DNA of 64,000 nt from Paenibacillus luteus (GTDB lineage: Bacteria; Bacillota; Bacilli; Paenibacillales; Paenibacillaceae). The stretch is taken from positions 248,001 to 312,000 of the forward strand of contig NZ_SKCD01000022.1 in NCBI RefSeq assembly GCF_006542765.1, given 5' to 3'. A model generated the notes under the pieces. It had not been told where the DNA came from, searched no databases, and saw only the letters and a program-made list of their open reading frames with translations. Position 1 is the first letter of the stretch. Each line of letters starts with the position of its first letter. Positions 29,317 through 38,149 of this stretch are shown here, piece by piece. The position numbers and the translations under genes were made by a program.

Positions 29317-30645
29317 TTATGGTCGTACTTGCCCAGATGGATCGACGACGGCCCAGAATGCCGGCTTCGCGTGAAGCTGCTTGTCGAACAGGAATGGCGC
29401 ATTGGTACGCGTCACCGGGAAGCTGTTCAACCACGTATGGTCGTCCGCGATGCCCCAGAATACGACGCCGCTAAGAATGTCCTTATTGTCTTTGAAAGCT
29501 TCAAACAGCTCGCGATACCTATCCGCCTGCTTCTGCAGCAGCTCAACCGGAATGTCGCTGCCCACATCGCTGCGATCGTTCCATGCGTAGAGACTCATAT
29601 CCAGCTCGGTAACGAGATTATCAAGTCCTAGCTCAGCGAACTTCTGCATCGATTCGATAATAGAATTCACCGTAGGGCCGAATAGATCGATATGGGTCTG
29701 ATGGCCGACACCATCGATCGGTACGCCTTTGTCCAGCATTTCCTTAACAAGCTCATACAATCGGTCTCGCTTCGCCGGATTGTCCGTACCGTAATCATTA
29801 ATGTACAGCTTTGCCTCAGCTCCGCCCGCTTCGCGTGCCGCTCGGAACGCCGTCTCGATAAAGTCTGTACCCGTAATCTTGTACCATTCGCTAGCCCGCA
29901 TGCCATCAGGGTCGGCTGGCTCTATGACTTCATTGACAACGTCCCATGATTGAATGTCGTCCTTGTATCGTTCGACAATTGTGCGGACATGCGTATTGAC
30001 TCGCTGCAGCAGCAGCTTCTTGTTCGCTTCGCGCTTAGCCGCGTCTGTCTCCTCAACCATCGGCTTGCCCTCAGCATCCTTAAAGAACCAAGCGCCAACC
30101 TGACTATGCCAAAGCAAGGTATGGAAACGCACTTCCATGTTGTTTTCTTTCGCAAAAGCTACGATTCGATCCGTATTTCCCCAATTAAAATTACCTTCCG
30201 TAGGTTGAATCGCATCGGGCTTCATCACGTTCTCCGCAACTAGCCAATTCACGTGCTTCTTGAGCATCTCTGCCTTTAGACCCTCCATCTGGGCCGGCTC
30301 AATGGCAGCTCCGATCGGAAAGTAATCAGCGAATGTCTCCGCAAGCGAGGGAATATCCTGCTCGACCGATGGTTCTGACGTCGGAGTTGGTTTCAATGTT
30401 GGAGCCGGGGTCGGACTCGCTTCAATAGTGCTTGTAGGCTGGTCATCTTCAGTAATGACACTGCCAGCAGGTGCTTCCGTCTGAAGCGCAGCCGCTTCAT
30501 TCCCGGTTTCCGCTTGATGCTTATTGAAGATAAGCACAGCAACAACCGCAATTAAGGTGGCAGCAGCTATTATGCTGTATAGTAGCTTGTTTCTTTTTTG
30601 AATCATTTCGTTTGCCCGCCCTTCATTCGTAATCTTTTTTTCCAC
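29317..30645 (-). CDS. Membrane-anchored endo-1,4-beta-xylanase, glycoside hydrolase family 10
   Basis: This 442-residue xylanase acts at the cell surface. GTG 30645 has AGAGG six bases upstream; an ATG 13 codons later is possible. One membrane helix (LLYSIIAAATLIAVVAVLIF, about 21-40) lacks a clear cleavage site or lipobox, so it likely anchors the protein. A Thr/Pro-rich spacer (about 55-97) follows. The GH10 barrel runs from about 100 to 440 with FHTLLWHSQVGAW, acid/base WDVVNEVI (Glu239), nucleophile LVTELDM (Glu347), and VVFWGIADDHTWLNSFP. It sits directly after the permease gene at 30737, linking extracellular depolymerisation with uptake. Confidence 0.92.
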   Translation of the reverse strand: MEKKITNEGRANEMIQKRNKLLYSIIAAATLIAVVAVLIFNKHQAETGNEAAALQTEAPAGSVITEDDQPTSTIEASPTPAPTLKPTPTSEPSVEQDIPSLAETFADYFPIGAAIEPAQMEGLKAEMLKKHVNWLVAENVMKPDAIQPTEGNFNWGNTDRIVAFAKENNMEVRFHTLLWHSQVGAWFFKDAEGKPMVEETDAAKREANKKLLLQRVNTHVRTIVERYKDDIQSWDVVNEVIEPADPDGMRASEWYKITGTDFIETAFRAAREAGGAEAKLYINDYGTDNPAKRDRLYELVKEMLDKGVPIDGVGHQTHIDLFGPTVNSIIESMQKFAELGLDNLVTELDMSLYAWNDRSDVGSDIPVELLQKQADRYRELFEAFKDNKDILSGVVFWGIADDHTWLNSFPVTRTNAPFLFDKQLHAKPAFWAVVDPSGQVRP

Positions 30646-30667
30646 ACCAAACCTCTAAGCAGCAATA

Positions 30668-30715
30668 AGCGCCTCACGGGCAGCTGGCCGAAATGACTGG
30701 CCCCCGCAAGGCGCT
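30668..30715 (-). terminator. Intercistronic hairpin between permease and GH10 genes
   Basis: AGCGCCT and AGGCGCT form the outer stem, with CCGTG/CGGGG-type inner pairing. No strong T-run follows on the minus strand (TATTGCTGC), so it may act as a partial terminator or an mRNA end protector. Confidence 0.45.
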
Positions 30716-30736
30716 ATACATGCATCAGGACTTCCC

Positions 30737-31696
30737 TTAACCGACGATTCCGGTACGCTCGATACTCTCGACGAAGTACCTTTGAACGAACAAATAAAGA
30801 ATAACGAGCGGCAGAATCGCAAGCAGGATGCCGGTATCCTGCACCATGCTCATGAAGAACGGGTCTTTGTTGGTCGTTGCGCCGCCTTCTAGCAATATTT
30901 GCAAGTTGTAAGGAAGGGATGACAACTGCGTGGACATCACTTTGCTCGACGTCAGATAGGTTGTCGTGAAGAAGCTATCATTCCACTGCCACACAAAAGA
31001 GAAGAGCAATACTGTAACAATGGACGGAATCGCATTCGGCAGCATGATGCGAAGGAACGTCGAGCCAATGCCTGCCCCGTCGATGTATGCTGCTTCCTCT
31101 ACCTCCTTCGGAATACCTCGGAAAAACTGCCGGAAGATAAAGATGTACAGCCCCGCCTTCAACGAATTCGCTGTAAGCGACGTTAAAATGAAAGGCCAGT
31201 AAGAATTAAGCAGATTCAAGGACTTTCCGCCGGTTAACAGCGGGATCACACCTAGAAGCGTAAAGTCCTTCAAGTTCATATAGATCGGAATCAGGATGGT
31301 CGTAGGCGGAACCAAGATCGTTAGTATAACGCCACCGAACAGCAGATTGCTTCCTTTGAACTTTAATCTGGCGAACGCATAACCTGCGAACGCACAGGAA
31401 GCGGCGGTCATGATTGTCGTCATGCTAGATAGCACAAACGTATTTACTAGCGTTTCCCAATAATCCATAATGGAGATCGCTTGCTTGAAATTATCAAGCG
31501 TAAAGTGCTCTGGAATGAACACGACGATTGGCGAATACAGGTCCGCCTTGTCTTTAATCGCCGTCGAAATCTTTTGAATAATGGGATACAAGATAACGAA
31601 CGACAAGCCGATGATCAGCACAAGCCGAATGATCGTCCACAGTCCTCGCTTCCAGCTATCCAATGATAACAATCGGGCCAATATCAACGTTCTCAC
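30737..31696 (-). CDS. Sugar ABC transporter permease, MalG type
   Basis: This 319-residue membrane subunit has six predicted helices. They run from LWTIIRLVLIIGLSFVILYP to MVQDTGILLAILPLVILYLF. The EAA loop is EEAAYIDGAGIGSTFLRIML. A soluble insertion between helices (LLTGGKSLNLLNSYW) fits MalG-type proteins. GTG 31696 has its Shine-Dalgarno too close, so TTG 31687 may be the real start. It pairs with the permease at 31704, seven bases upstream, and both belong to the operon that begins near 43.5 kb. Confidence 0.88.
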   Translation of the reverse strand: MRTLILARLLSLDSWKRGLWTIIRLVLIIGLSFVILYPIIQKISTAIKDKADLYSPIVVFIPEHFTLDNFKQAISIMDYWETLVNTFVLSSMTTIMTAASCAFAGYAFARLKFKGSNLLFGGVILTILVPPTTILIPIYMNLKDFTLLGVIPLLTGGKSLNLLNSYWPFILTSLTANSLKAGLYIFIFRQFFRGIPKEVEEAAYIDGAGIGSTFLRIMLPNAIPSIVTVLLFSFVWQWNDSFFTTTYLTSSKVMSTQLSSLPYNLQILLEGGATTNKDPFFMSMVQDTGILLAILPLVILYLFVQRYFVESIERTGIVG

Positions 31697-31703
31697 TCTC
31701 CTT

Positions 31704-32612
31704 CTATTCCTGGTAGAAGACCCGTTTGGATATGAAGTACGTACTAACTAATAGAATGATCATGATGACTAAGAAGTAGATCCACGCCATCGCCGAGCTA
31801 AGCCCGAAATTAAAGGTGGTAAAGCCGGTTTCTTTGATTAGCGTCGTCATATTGTTCCTCGAGAAAGAGTCAATAATCGTATAAATGACGTTTACGAGTA
31901 TGAGTGGACTTACCATCGGAAACGTGATTTTCCAGAATGCCTCATACCCTGTCGCTCCTTCGATTTTGGAGGCCTCATACAACTGCGGCGAGATGGTCTG
32001 AATGCCAGCTAGAAAAATAAGGATTTGCACGCCGGATTGACTGACAATCTGATAAATCCTTTCGACAGCATCCATCAAGTACAAGACAATATCTTGATTA
32101 ACTCCGGATCTCACCATAATGTTTGCCAGCTCTACCGTCCCGCTCGAAAAAACGCCACCGTTCGCATTTTGTTCGTTGATGGCTTGCACTAAACTTGATG
32201 CCTCCAAAGTCGCAATGACGCCGGAAGCCAGTATAACTGGAAGGAAAAAGATCGATCTTGCTAGTGCTCTCCCCACGAACTTTTGATTCAGCAGCACAGC
32301 CAGAAACAAGCTGAAAATAACGATAAGAGGAACGTTTACGACCATGTTCATGACCGACTCCGTCAACGTTCGATTAAAGCTCGTATTGACGGTGAGTGCT
32401 TCAATATAGTTCGCGAATCCAATGTATTTCATTGTCATCCCGTTCGCATTAGCCTTAATTGAGCTGAAGCTGTATTGCAGTGAACTTAATAAAGGAATAA
32501 GAAAGAAAAATAGAAATCCAAGCAGCCAAGGCAGCACGTAAAGAAAGCCCCACAATGCCTTCTGCTCGTTGTACGTCCTTGATCGGAATACAAGCTTCGT
32601 TATCGTTCTCAT
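31704..32612 (-). CDS. Sugar ABC transporter permease, MalF type
   Basis: This 302-residue partner of the permease at 30737 begins at ATG 32612, which overlaps the stop of the DUF5696 gene by four bases (ATGA), indicating translational coupling. Helix 1 is WGFLYVLPWLLGFLFFFLIP; the EAA-like loop reads QLYEASKIEGATGYEAFWKI. A region of about 50 residues between helices 3 and 4 (ASSLVQAINEQNANGGVFSS) is longer than usual. Coupling to a DUF5696 lipoprotein rather than to a binding protein is notable. Confidence 0.88.
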   Translation of the reverse strand: MRTITKLVFRSRTYNEQKALWGFLYVLPWLLGFLFFFLIPLLSSLQYSFSSIKANANGMTMKYIGFANYIEALTVNTSFNRTLTESVMNMVVNVPLIVIFSLFLAVLLNQKFVGRALARSIFFLPVILASGVIATLEASSLVQAINEQNANGGVFSSGTVELANIMVRSGVNQDIVLYLMDAVERIYQIVSQSGVQILIFLAGIQTISPQLYEASKIEGATGYEAFWKITFPMVSPLILVNVIYTIIDSFSRNNMTTLIKETGFTTFNFGLSSAMAWIYFLVIMIILLVSTYFISKRVFYQE

Positions 32613-35161
32613 GATTGCTCACCACCCGTCAGATAGCCCTCGGCCTCTATCGTCATCCCGTTTACTGTTGTATTCGTCGCATTGTAGTTAACGATGACGT
32701 ACGTCCCGTTTTCATAGACGGTTTTGAACAGACCTTCGGCTAGCTTCTCGTGCGCAACAATACGTTCATTCTGAACTTTACTCAGTACGCCGTTCACTTC
32801 AGCATAAATATGTGCAGCCTGCTCCAGCCACTGCTCGTAATTGACTGCATATAGTTTGCTGAATTCCGTATCCTTAACCTTATAATTCGGCTCGTGGATC
32901 CATTCGAAATATACACCAGAGCCGTACTCGAGACATTTCAGAATGTATTGTCTTACATTCGTGTAGCTGGTCGAATTATATGGAGAACCCGTGTAATCGA
33001 TATTCCCGCGAATCACCATTTGGAAAAATGGGATTTCTTGGTCCTCGAGCTTATAGCGACTATTCGTTAAAGGTGCGTCCGTAATATCTGATAAGTAAGG
33101 CAGTGCGTAGGCATTGCCGCCCTCAGCCAAAATAGTTAAATTAGCTTCACGAATGTTGTTCAACGCCTGAATAGAAATATCTTCCGACTCTGTACGGTCG
33201 ATTAGTTTGTTTTTGCGGAAATCGCTATTCAACTTATCGGCCATATCACGAAGTGATATCCCGTCCGTTTTAAAGCCTTCCATACCCTTAAGAATAGTAT
33301 CCACATAAGTACCTACACGTCTCGGCGATACGACATAGGACGGGGACTTCGAGCGGTCTCGTCGCCCTAGCGCAAGATCAAGAGGGTAGAATGACGAAGG
33401 CACGCCACGCAGAGAACGCGACGCATCCTCCTTCTCGTTGAATCCCTTCTCCGTATGCGCGCTTAGAATAGCGACGTCGGGATAGAGTTCTACGCCCTGC
33501 TCCTTTGCGAACAACGCCAAGCTGCGCAAGCCTTTGGCACCGCCAATCGAACTGTCTACCGATAGTTCCTCGGGTACTTTATGATCGAGTCCACCGTTAA
33601 ACCAGCCGGCATATCGAAGCTTGATATTAGCGATGCCGAGCTTCTGCATTTCACTAATCATTTCCTCCGTCTGCTTGAACGTGGTAAGCGGCTCTAGCGT
33701 CTTGTATGGGATGCCGGCGAAATGCTTCTGTTTCGCAATGCTTCCCACAACCTGAACGTAGAACGGAAGCTCGCTATCCCCGCTTCCCTTCTTCGACACC
33801 GGCAAACCGCCCTGGCTCTCCAAATATTGACGATAATACTCGGCCATGCCTTGATACGTCGCGGACTTGCCCGTAAGGAAGGCATAACGCACTATAAAAT
33901 CACTTTTCATCGGTTGCTCCTGAAACTTGGGCAGCGTTCGCTCCGATCCGTTCGCCTGGAGCGTAAGCTCCCCTTTGTTCGTAACGTTGAAGGTAGGATA
34001 AACATAGTTGTAGCTGTTCAATTTGCCGCTGATATCCGCATTGATCGTCGCAATAGGGGCTCCTTCCTCAATAATGCCAAGGAATGCGTTGCCTTCCCTG
34101 ATCATGCCGAATACCGGCAGCCTGACGGTTTGTTCGTTAATAGCATTCTCGACCCTCTCCATTGCCTGGTCATTACCATATACCGCCTGCTGGTAAGCAG
34201 GATACTTCGTCTTGCCATTATTGAACGAGATGAGAGCGCCGGAACCGTCCGGAACGAAGATCGAGCCTTTCTCCTCACTCCCCGCTGCACCAAAGAAGCC
34301 CAGCATGGAGACGTTGCTGACCGGATACTCGCTAGGGGACTGAATTTCCTTGGACGGCACCTTAACAACAAGACTCTCCGCATCGAGCTTATACTCGATG
34401 CTAGCGAGGAAAATTCTCGGTGCAGGCGAATCCTGCGAAAAGTTCAGTTCAGCCATATCCTTCTCCAAATCCTCTTGTGTGTAGCCGGCATCCTCGAATG
34501 CTTTGAACGCGCGATCAAGCTGAAGACCGTTCAGCGCTTGATCATTCCGTGCATAGACCGCCTTATCATCATTTTTGGTATATCCAATACGTAAGGCTCG
34601 CTGACCTGCCTTATCGAGCTTGACCGTCAACTCCTCAAAACGAGCCTCGCTTAACATGAGCGGCAGATCCATGGCAGTTCTCTCCGCCTTACCAAATTTA
34701 TAGGTTACTTTGACTCCGCTATCCATCGTTTCATATTTAACCTGCTTGTACGCAACACTGTCCAGGAACGTATTGATAGAATTGACCTGTCCAAAGCTGT
34801 TATAGTAATCTATTTTCATTTGCGAGGACAGCAACCCCTTGTTCACTCCGGTCGCGATAGGATCTGCCTCCGCTTCGAGGGGATTGCTATGCCATACTTC
34901 GCCGCCGCTTTTGTTAAGCACAGCAATGGCGCCCGTCTCCTCGTTGATGAACAGCCTGAGCCGCTCATTCTCGGCGATTCCCTTCATATCAACAAGACGC
35001 GCATCCGTAAACGAAGCGTTAATTGCCTTTCCTTGCACGAATGACGCCTCTAACTGCTGCATGTCTGCCGCTTGGTTTGCGTTACCCGAGCTGGAGCAGC
35101 CGGCGACCAGCAGTCCGGTTACGAGAAACGCGGACATGATGGCATTTCTGGCCATACGCAT
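32609..35161 (-). CDS. DUF5696 surface lipoprotein, probable TIM-barrel protein of unknown activity
   Basis: This 850-residue protein starts at ATG 35161 with TGGAGG eight bases upstream. Its signal peptide ends at the lipobox LVAGC (Cys22). The N-terminal half is beta-rich (RLRLFINEETGAIAVLNKSG, then GEVWHSNP). The middle part reads like a sugar-cleaving barrel: IKLRYAGWFNGGLDHK, EQGVELYPDVAILSAH, FKTDGISLRDMADKLNSDF and ILAEGGNAYALPYLSDI. Periodic Asp, Glu and Trp residues after beta-strands resemble glycoside hydrolase clan folds. I cannot name the family beyond DUF5696 and no activity is established to my knowledge. It lies inside the transport operon, overlaps the next permease, and would sit on the outer membrane face. 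A role in trimming or presenting oligosaccharides is inference. Confidence 0.75.
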   Translation of the reverse strand: MRMARNAIMSAFLVTGLLVAGCSSSGNANQAADMQQLEASFVQGKAINASFTDARLVDMKGIAENERLRLFINEETGAIAVLNKSGGEVWHSNPLEAEADPIATGVNKGLLSSQMKIDYYNSFGQVNSINTFLDSVAYKQVKYETMDSGVKVTYKFGKAERTAMDLPLMLSEARFEELTVKLDKAGQRALRIGYTKNDDKAVYARNDQALNGLQLDRAFKAFEDAGYTQEDLEKDMAELNFSQDSPAPRIFLASIEYKLDAESLVVKVPSKEIQSPSEYPVSNVSMLGFFGAAGSEEKGSIFVPDGSGALISFNNGKTKYPAYQQAVYGNDQAMERVENAINEQTVRLPVFGMIREGNAFLGIIEEGAPIATINADISGKLNSYNYVYPTFNVTNKGELTLQANGSERTLPKFQEQPMKSDFIVRYAFLTGKSATYQGMAEYYRQYLESQGGLPVSKKGSGDSELPFYVQVVGSIAKQKHFAGIPYKTLEPLTTFKQTEEMISEMQKLGIANIKLRYAGWFNGGLDHKVPEELSVDSSIGGAKGLRSLALFAKEQGVELYPDVAILSAHTEKGFNEKEDASRSLRGVPSSFYPLDLALGRRDRSKSPSYVVSPRRVGTYVDTILKGMEGFKTDGISLRDMADKLNSDFRKNKLIDRTESEDISIQALNNIREANLTILAEGGNAYALPYLSDITDAPLTNSRYKLEDQEIPFFQMVIRGNIDYTGSPYNSTSYTNVRQYILKCLEYGSGVYFEWIHEPNYKVKDTEFSKLYAVNYEQWLEQAAHIYAEVNGVLSKVQNERIVAHEKLAEGLFKTVYENGTYVIVNYNATNTTVNGMTIEAEGYLTGGEQS

Positions 35162-35178
35162 CTATCGTTCCTCCATTC

Positions 35179-35805
35179 CTAATTCCTCAAGGTGATTTCT
35201 TGATATAAGATCGTGATGAAAGTAATAATTTGTTGAATTAAACTAAAAAACAATAAGCAGAGAAACGCCATGAACCCGATAGCAATCAGCGAGAGCATCA
35301 TCGTTACGATGGTCTTGCTTGGCGTGAATTGATGAACGGTCATATTTCCAACGAACATAAGATATAGCGACCATAGAGCCGCAAAGCTGTTGAAGAAATA
35401 ATAAAACGTTGTCTCTTGCATGGAAATGACGTTGCTTAGCCAAATCCACGGGAAGTTGATAATAACCAAAGGCAGCAGTGCGAAACAGGTAGATATGAAG
35501 ATGTCAACGAATTTCCCTTCACCATCCATTAGGGTCGTAAGCGACCAGTTCGCTGCACACCAGAATAAGACGGGCACAAGAACATAAGTGATCTCCATTA
35601 AGCTGTTCATGTATTTAGGATTGTAGATGTTAACTAGAAACCCGCTGTACTGACTGCTCAGTACGTTAGTCAAGATCAGCATCAGCAGAATCCCGAACGA
35701 TAAAATCAAATTCAGCTTCTTATTCTGTTCGTATTTCAGCTCCCAATAACCGTTAAAGGGATGCATAATTACATATAACGGAAATTTAATGAACTCTTTA
35801 TTCAA
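35179..35805 (-). CDS. YIP1-family membrane protein
   Basis: This 208-residue integral membrane protein starts at TTG 35805, whose first eight bases overlap the end of the NHL gene. Five hydrophobic segments are visible, for example LNLILSFGILLMLILTNVLS and TMMLSLIAIGFMAFLCLLFF. The start FIKFPLYVIMHPFNGYWELK and the Asp-Gly-Glu-Gly loop after helix 3 are typical of bacterial YIP1-domain proteins. Its function is unknown. Tight packing between the NHL and DUF5696 genes suggests a shared membrane complex or accessory role in transport. Confidence 0.75.
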   Translation of the reverse strand: MNKEFIKFPLYVIMHPFNGYWELKYEQNKKLNLILSFGILLMLILTNVLSSQYSGFLVNIYNPKYMNSLMEITYVLVPVLFWCAANWSLTTLMDGEGKFVDIFISTCFALLPLVIINFPWIWLSNVISMQETTFYYFFNSFAALWSLYLMFVGNMTVHQFTPSKTIVTMMLSLIAIGFMAFLCLLFFSLIQQIITFITILYQEITLRN

Positions 35806-37255
35806 ACGAAACGCCCCGCTTTCTAGCCTGCTTCTTCCGATAAGTCCTGATAATCAGAGTAACAGCGGCTATTCCGATGACAACCGTCATTATGGTGCTG
35901 AAGTTTGCTCTTAACACTTCTTTGCGGTAAAGGAGAAACGCCTTGGAATAATTGGGTTGATCTAGACTTTGCTTGAAGTACCGCATCGCATCCTTATAGT
36001 CACCCTGCCTTAGAATCGCCTTGCCGATGCCGGAATAAGCGAAATCCAGATTTGTGTTTCTATTAATCGTCTGCTTATAGAGCTGAAGCGCCTTGTCTTC
36101 CTCGCCTCGGTAATAGCTTCTGACGGCTTCATTCAACGTTCGGCCGTACTCCGTCGTCTGGAACAACGTCATTTCACCGAACGCTTTGTCCAGAACGAGG
36201 AAATCGTCCCCAACCCGTTCAATGGCAACCGGCGTGTTGAACTCGCCGATCCGATTGCCCATGCCACCGAACACATACATGAACTGCCCGTCTCCGTTAT
36301 AAGTGAAAATCCGGCCTCTCTTCGAGTCAAGAACCGAATAAATTTCACTATCCGTAATATCGACGTCAATAAGTCTGGAAGGTCCAAGATCGCGCGTAAA
36401 GTTAATATCACCCTGCGGGTCGTATAAACCGGTTCTTCGCAAGATATCGTTTCCTTGCGCGTTCAGCTTGCGGATGGTGTCACCCGAATCTCCGCTGGTC
36501 GCGTAAATGAAACCTTCATCATTAATGTCCATATTGGTAAATTCCGTTGGCGTGAACATCACCATTTGGCTGCGCTGCGCCTTCGTCGACAGCCTCTTCC
36601 AGAACAGCTCCACTGGATCCACCCAGACACGGTTCGCACCGATGTAAGAAGTGAATGCGCCCTCCGCGCTAAATTCCATCAGCCCGTCGAACACACCTAC
36701 CGCCATGACATAGATGCGCTGCGCTTTATCCATGACGACCCGCACCGGTTGAAAATCGAAGTTGCCCGGCAGCAGATCGGATTCAGGTTTCTCTACGATT
36801 TGCACCAGCTGGCCTTTTTCATCCAGATGAACGACCCGCTTGTTTCCCGTATCTGCAATCAGCACATGCTTCTGCTCGGTTATGAAGATCCCTTGAGGAT
36901 TCAGAAACGTATCGGCTACACCGTCGTTATTGAAGCTGTTGATCATTGCCTTCTGACGATAATTGATGTCCAGAACAACAATCCGATTATTGCCGGAATC
37001 GAGAATATAAATTTCATTGTCCGCCGTCACGTGCAGATCGCTTGGATCTTTAAACGCGCCTATACCCAGCGAGGTGCCGGTCATTAGAGTCGTAGCCTCG
37101 TATGCGGAAGGAGATACGACCGTATCTCCCCAGACGGAATAGTTGTAAGAATCGCCATCCGCGGCATAAGCAAGCGATCCTCCCGCACTTATGCCGAATA
37201 CGCAGCATATAGCCGCAAGGAGATAAGCTCTTAGTTTGGTTTTTCTCTTCAACAT
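35798..37255 (-). CDS. Secreted, membrane-anchored NHL-repeat/TPR protein
   Basis: This 485-residue protein starts at ATG 37255 with GGGAGA upstream. A signal peptide (ending near SLAYAA) leads to a six-bladed NHL-type propeller, about residues 60-380, with repeats of the form PSDLHVTADNEIYILDSGNN and PQGIFITEQKHVLIADTGNK. Residues about 395-445 form a TPR-like pair (YSGIGKAILRQGDYKDAMRY). A C-terminal helix (TIMTVVIGIAAVTLIIRTYR) and basic tail anchor it with the propeller outside. NHL propellers commonly bind proteins or glycans. The gene overlaps the YIP1 gene and follows the permease at 37272 by 16 bases, so it is part of the transport operon. The ligand is unknown. Confidence 0.8.
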   Translation of the reverse strand: MLKRKTKLRAYLLAAICCVFGISAGGSLAYAADGDSYNYSVWGDTVVSPSAYEATTLMTGTSLGIGAFKDPSDLHVTADNEIYILDSGNNRIVVLDINYRQKAMINSFNNDGVADTFLNPQGIFITEQKHVLIADTGNKRVVHLDEKGQLVQIVEKPESDLLPGNFDFQPVRVVMDKAQRIYVMAVGVFDGLMEFSAEGAFTSYIGANRVWVDPVELFWKRLSTKAQRSQMVMFTPTEFTNMDINDEGFIYATSGDSGDTIRKLNAQGNDILRRTGLYDPQGDINFTRDLGPSRLIDVDITDSEIYSVLDSKRGRIFTYNGDGQFMYVFGGMGNRIGEFNTPVAIERVGDDFLVLDKAFGEMTLFQTTEYGRTLNEAVRSYYRGEEDKALQLYKQTINRNTNLDFAYSGIGKAILRQGDYKDAMRYFKQSLDQPNYSKAFLLYRKEVLRANFSTIMTVVIGIAAVTLIIRTYRKKQARKRGVSFE

Positions 37256-37271
37256 CGTGCAAATCTCCCTT

Positions 37272-38147
37272 CTACTCTTTCATCCCGGAAGTCGCCATCG
37301 TCTGGATGACACTGCTCTGCGAGATGACGAAGAGCGTAATTGGAACAACCATCAAGATGAGCGCGACGGCCGCTCCGACGCCAGCGCGCGCAATACCACC
37401 GAGCGTAATCTGACCCAGCGCGTAATGCAGCGTCTTCAGGTTTTCACTGTAGATGAAGCTGCCTCCGTCTGTTCCCCAAAGCATAGGAAACTGCAAAATC
37501 ATAAGAGTGAGCCAAGCTGGCTTTACGTTCGGCATCACGATGCTCCAATAGATCCGGTACTCGCTCGCTCCATCAATCTTGGCGGCTTCCAGCAAAGCTG
37601 TCGGAAGCTGCTCCATGAATTGCTTCATTAGGAACAAGCCTAATGGAAATGCGAGCGAAGGAACGATAATAGACGCATGCGTATTGATCCAGCCGAGCCA
37701 AGACATCACCATATAGTTTGGAATCGCTGTAACATGACCAGAGAACATCAACGAAAGAACAACGATCGAGAACAGCGTCTTCGAGCCGAGGAACTGATAT
37801 TTAGCTAACGGGTACGCCGCAGCGGAAGCCAGCAAAATATGTCCGACCGTTCCGACGAGCGTAATGAGCAATGTATTTGCAATGTAACGCGATAACGGCA
37901 CCCATGAATTGCCCATCAAGGCGACCAGATCATAAAAGTTGTCCAATGTCGGATTATTCACGAAGAAGCGCGGTGGGAAAATAAACAATTCATCCAGCGG
38001 CTTGAAGGCGTTGTTCACTGCATACAGCAGAGGCAGCACCATAAACGCTCCGAACAGGGCGAGAAACGCGAACAAGATGAAGCTAACCGTAAACGAACGG
38101 TTCAGACGCTTCGTCGTCCGAAATACGGTCATCATTTTAACGACCAA
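37272..38147 (-). CDS. Sugar ABC transporter permease, MalG type (second pair)
   Basis: This 291-residue permease starts at TTG 38147 with AGGTGAG five bases upstream. Helices include FILFAFLALFGAFMVLPLLY; the EAA loop is LLEAAKIDGASEYRIYWSIV. Its C-terminus VISQSSVIQTMATSGMKE is typical of the YtcP-like group. It is the partner of the permease at 38150 and lies two bases from it. Together with 30737 and 31704 this makes two permease pairs in one operon, so two distinct importers or a two-channel system may be encoded. Confidence 0.88.
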   Translation of the reverse strand: MVVKMMTVFRTTKRLNRSFTVSFILFAFLALFGAFMVLPLLYAVNNAFKPLDELFIFPPRFFVNNPTLDNFYDLVALMGNSWVPLSRYIANTLLITLVGTVGHILLASAAAYPLAKYQFLGSKTLFSIVVLSLMFSGHVTAIPNYMVMSWLGWINTHASIIVPSLAFPLGLFLMKQFMEQLPTALLEAAKIDGASEYRIYWSIVMPNVKPAWLTLMILQFPMLWGTDGGSFIYSENLKTLHYALGQITLGGIARAGVGAAVALILMVVPITLFVISQSSVIQTMATSGMKE

Positions 38148-38149
38148 CG

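Noticed and set aside
33722-34594. 290-codon plus-strand open frame
   Set aside because: Lies wholly inside the DUF5696 gene on the other strand, has no ribosome binding site, and its translation is Arg/His/Ile-rich without any domain; it is a shadow of the real gene.
36455-37087. 210-codon plus-strand open frame
   Set aside because: Antisense to NHL repeats; repeat periodicity of the true gene keeps it open.
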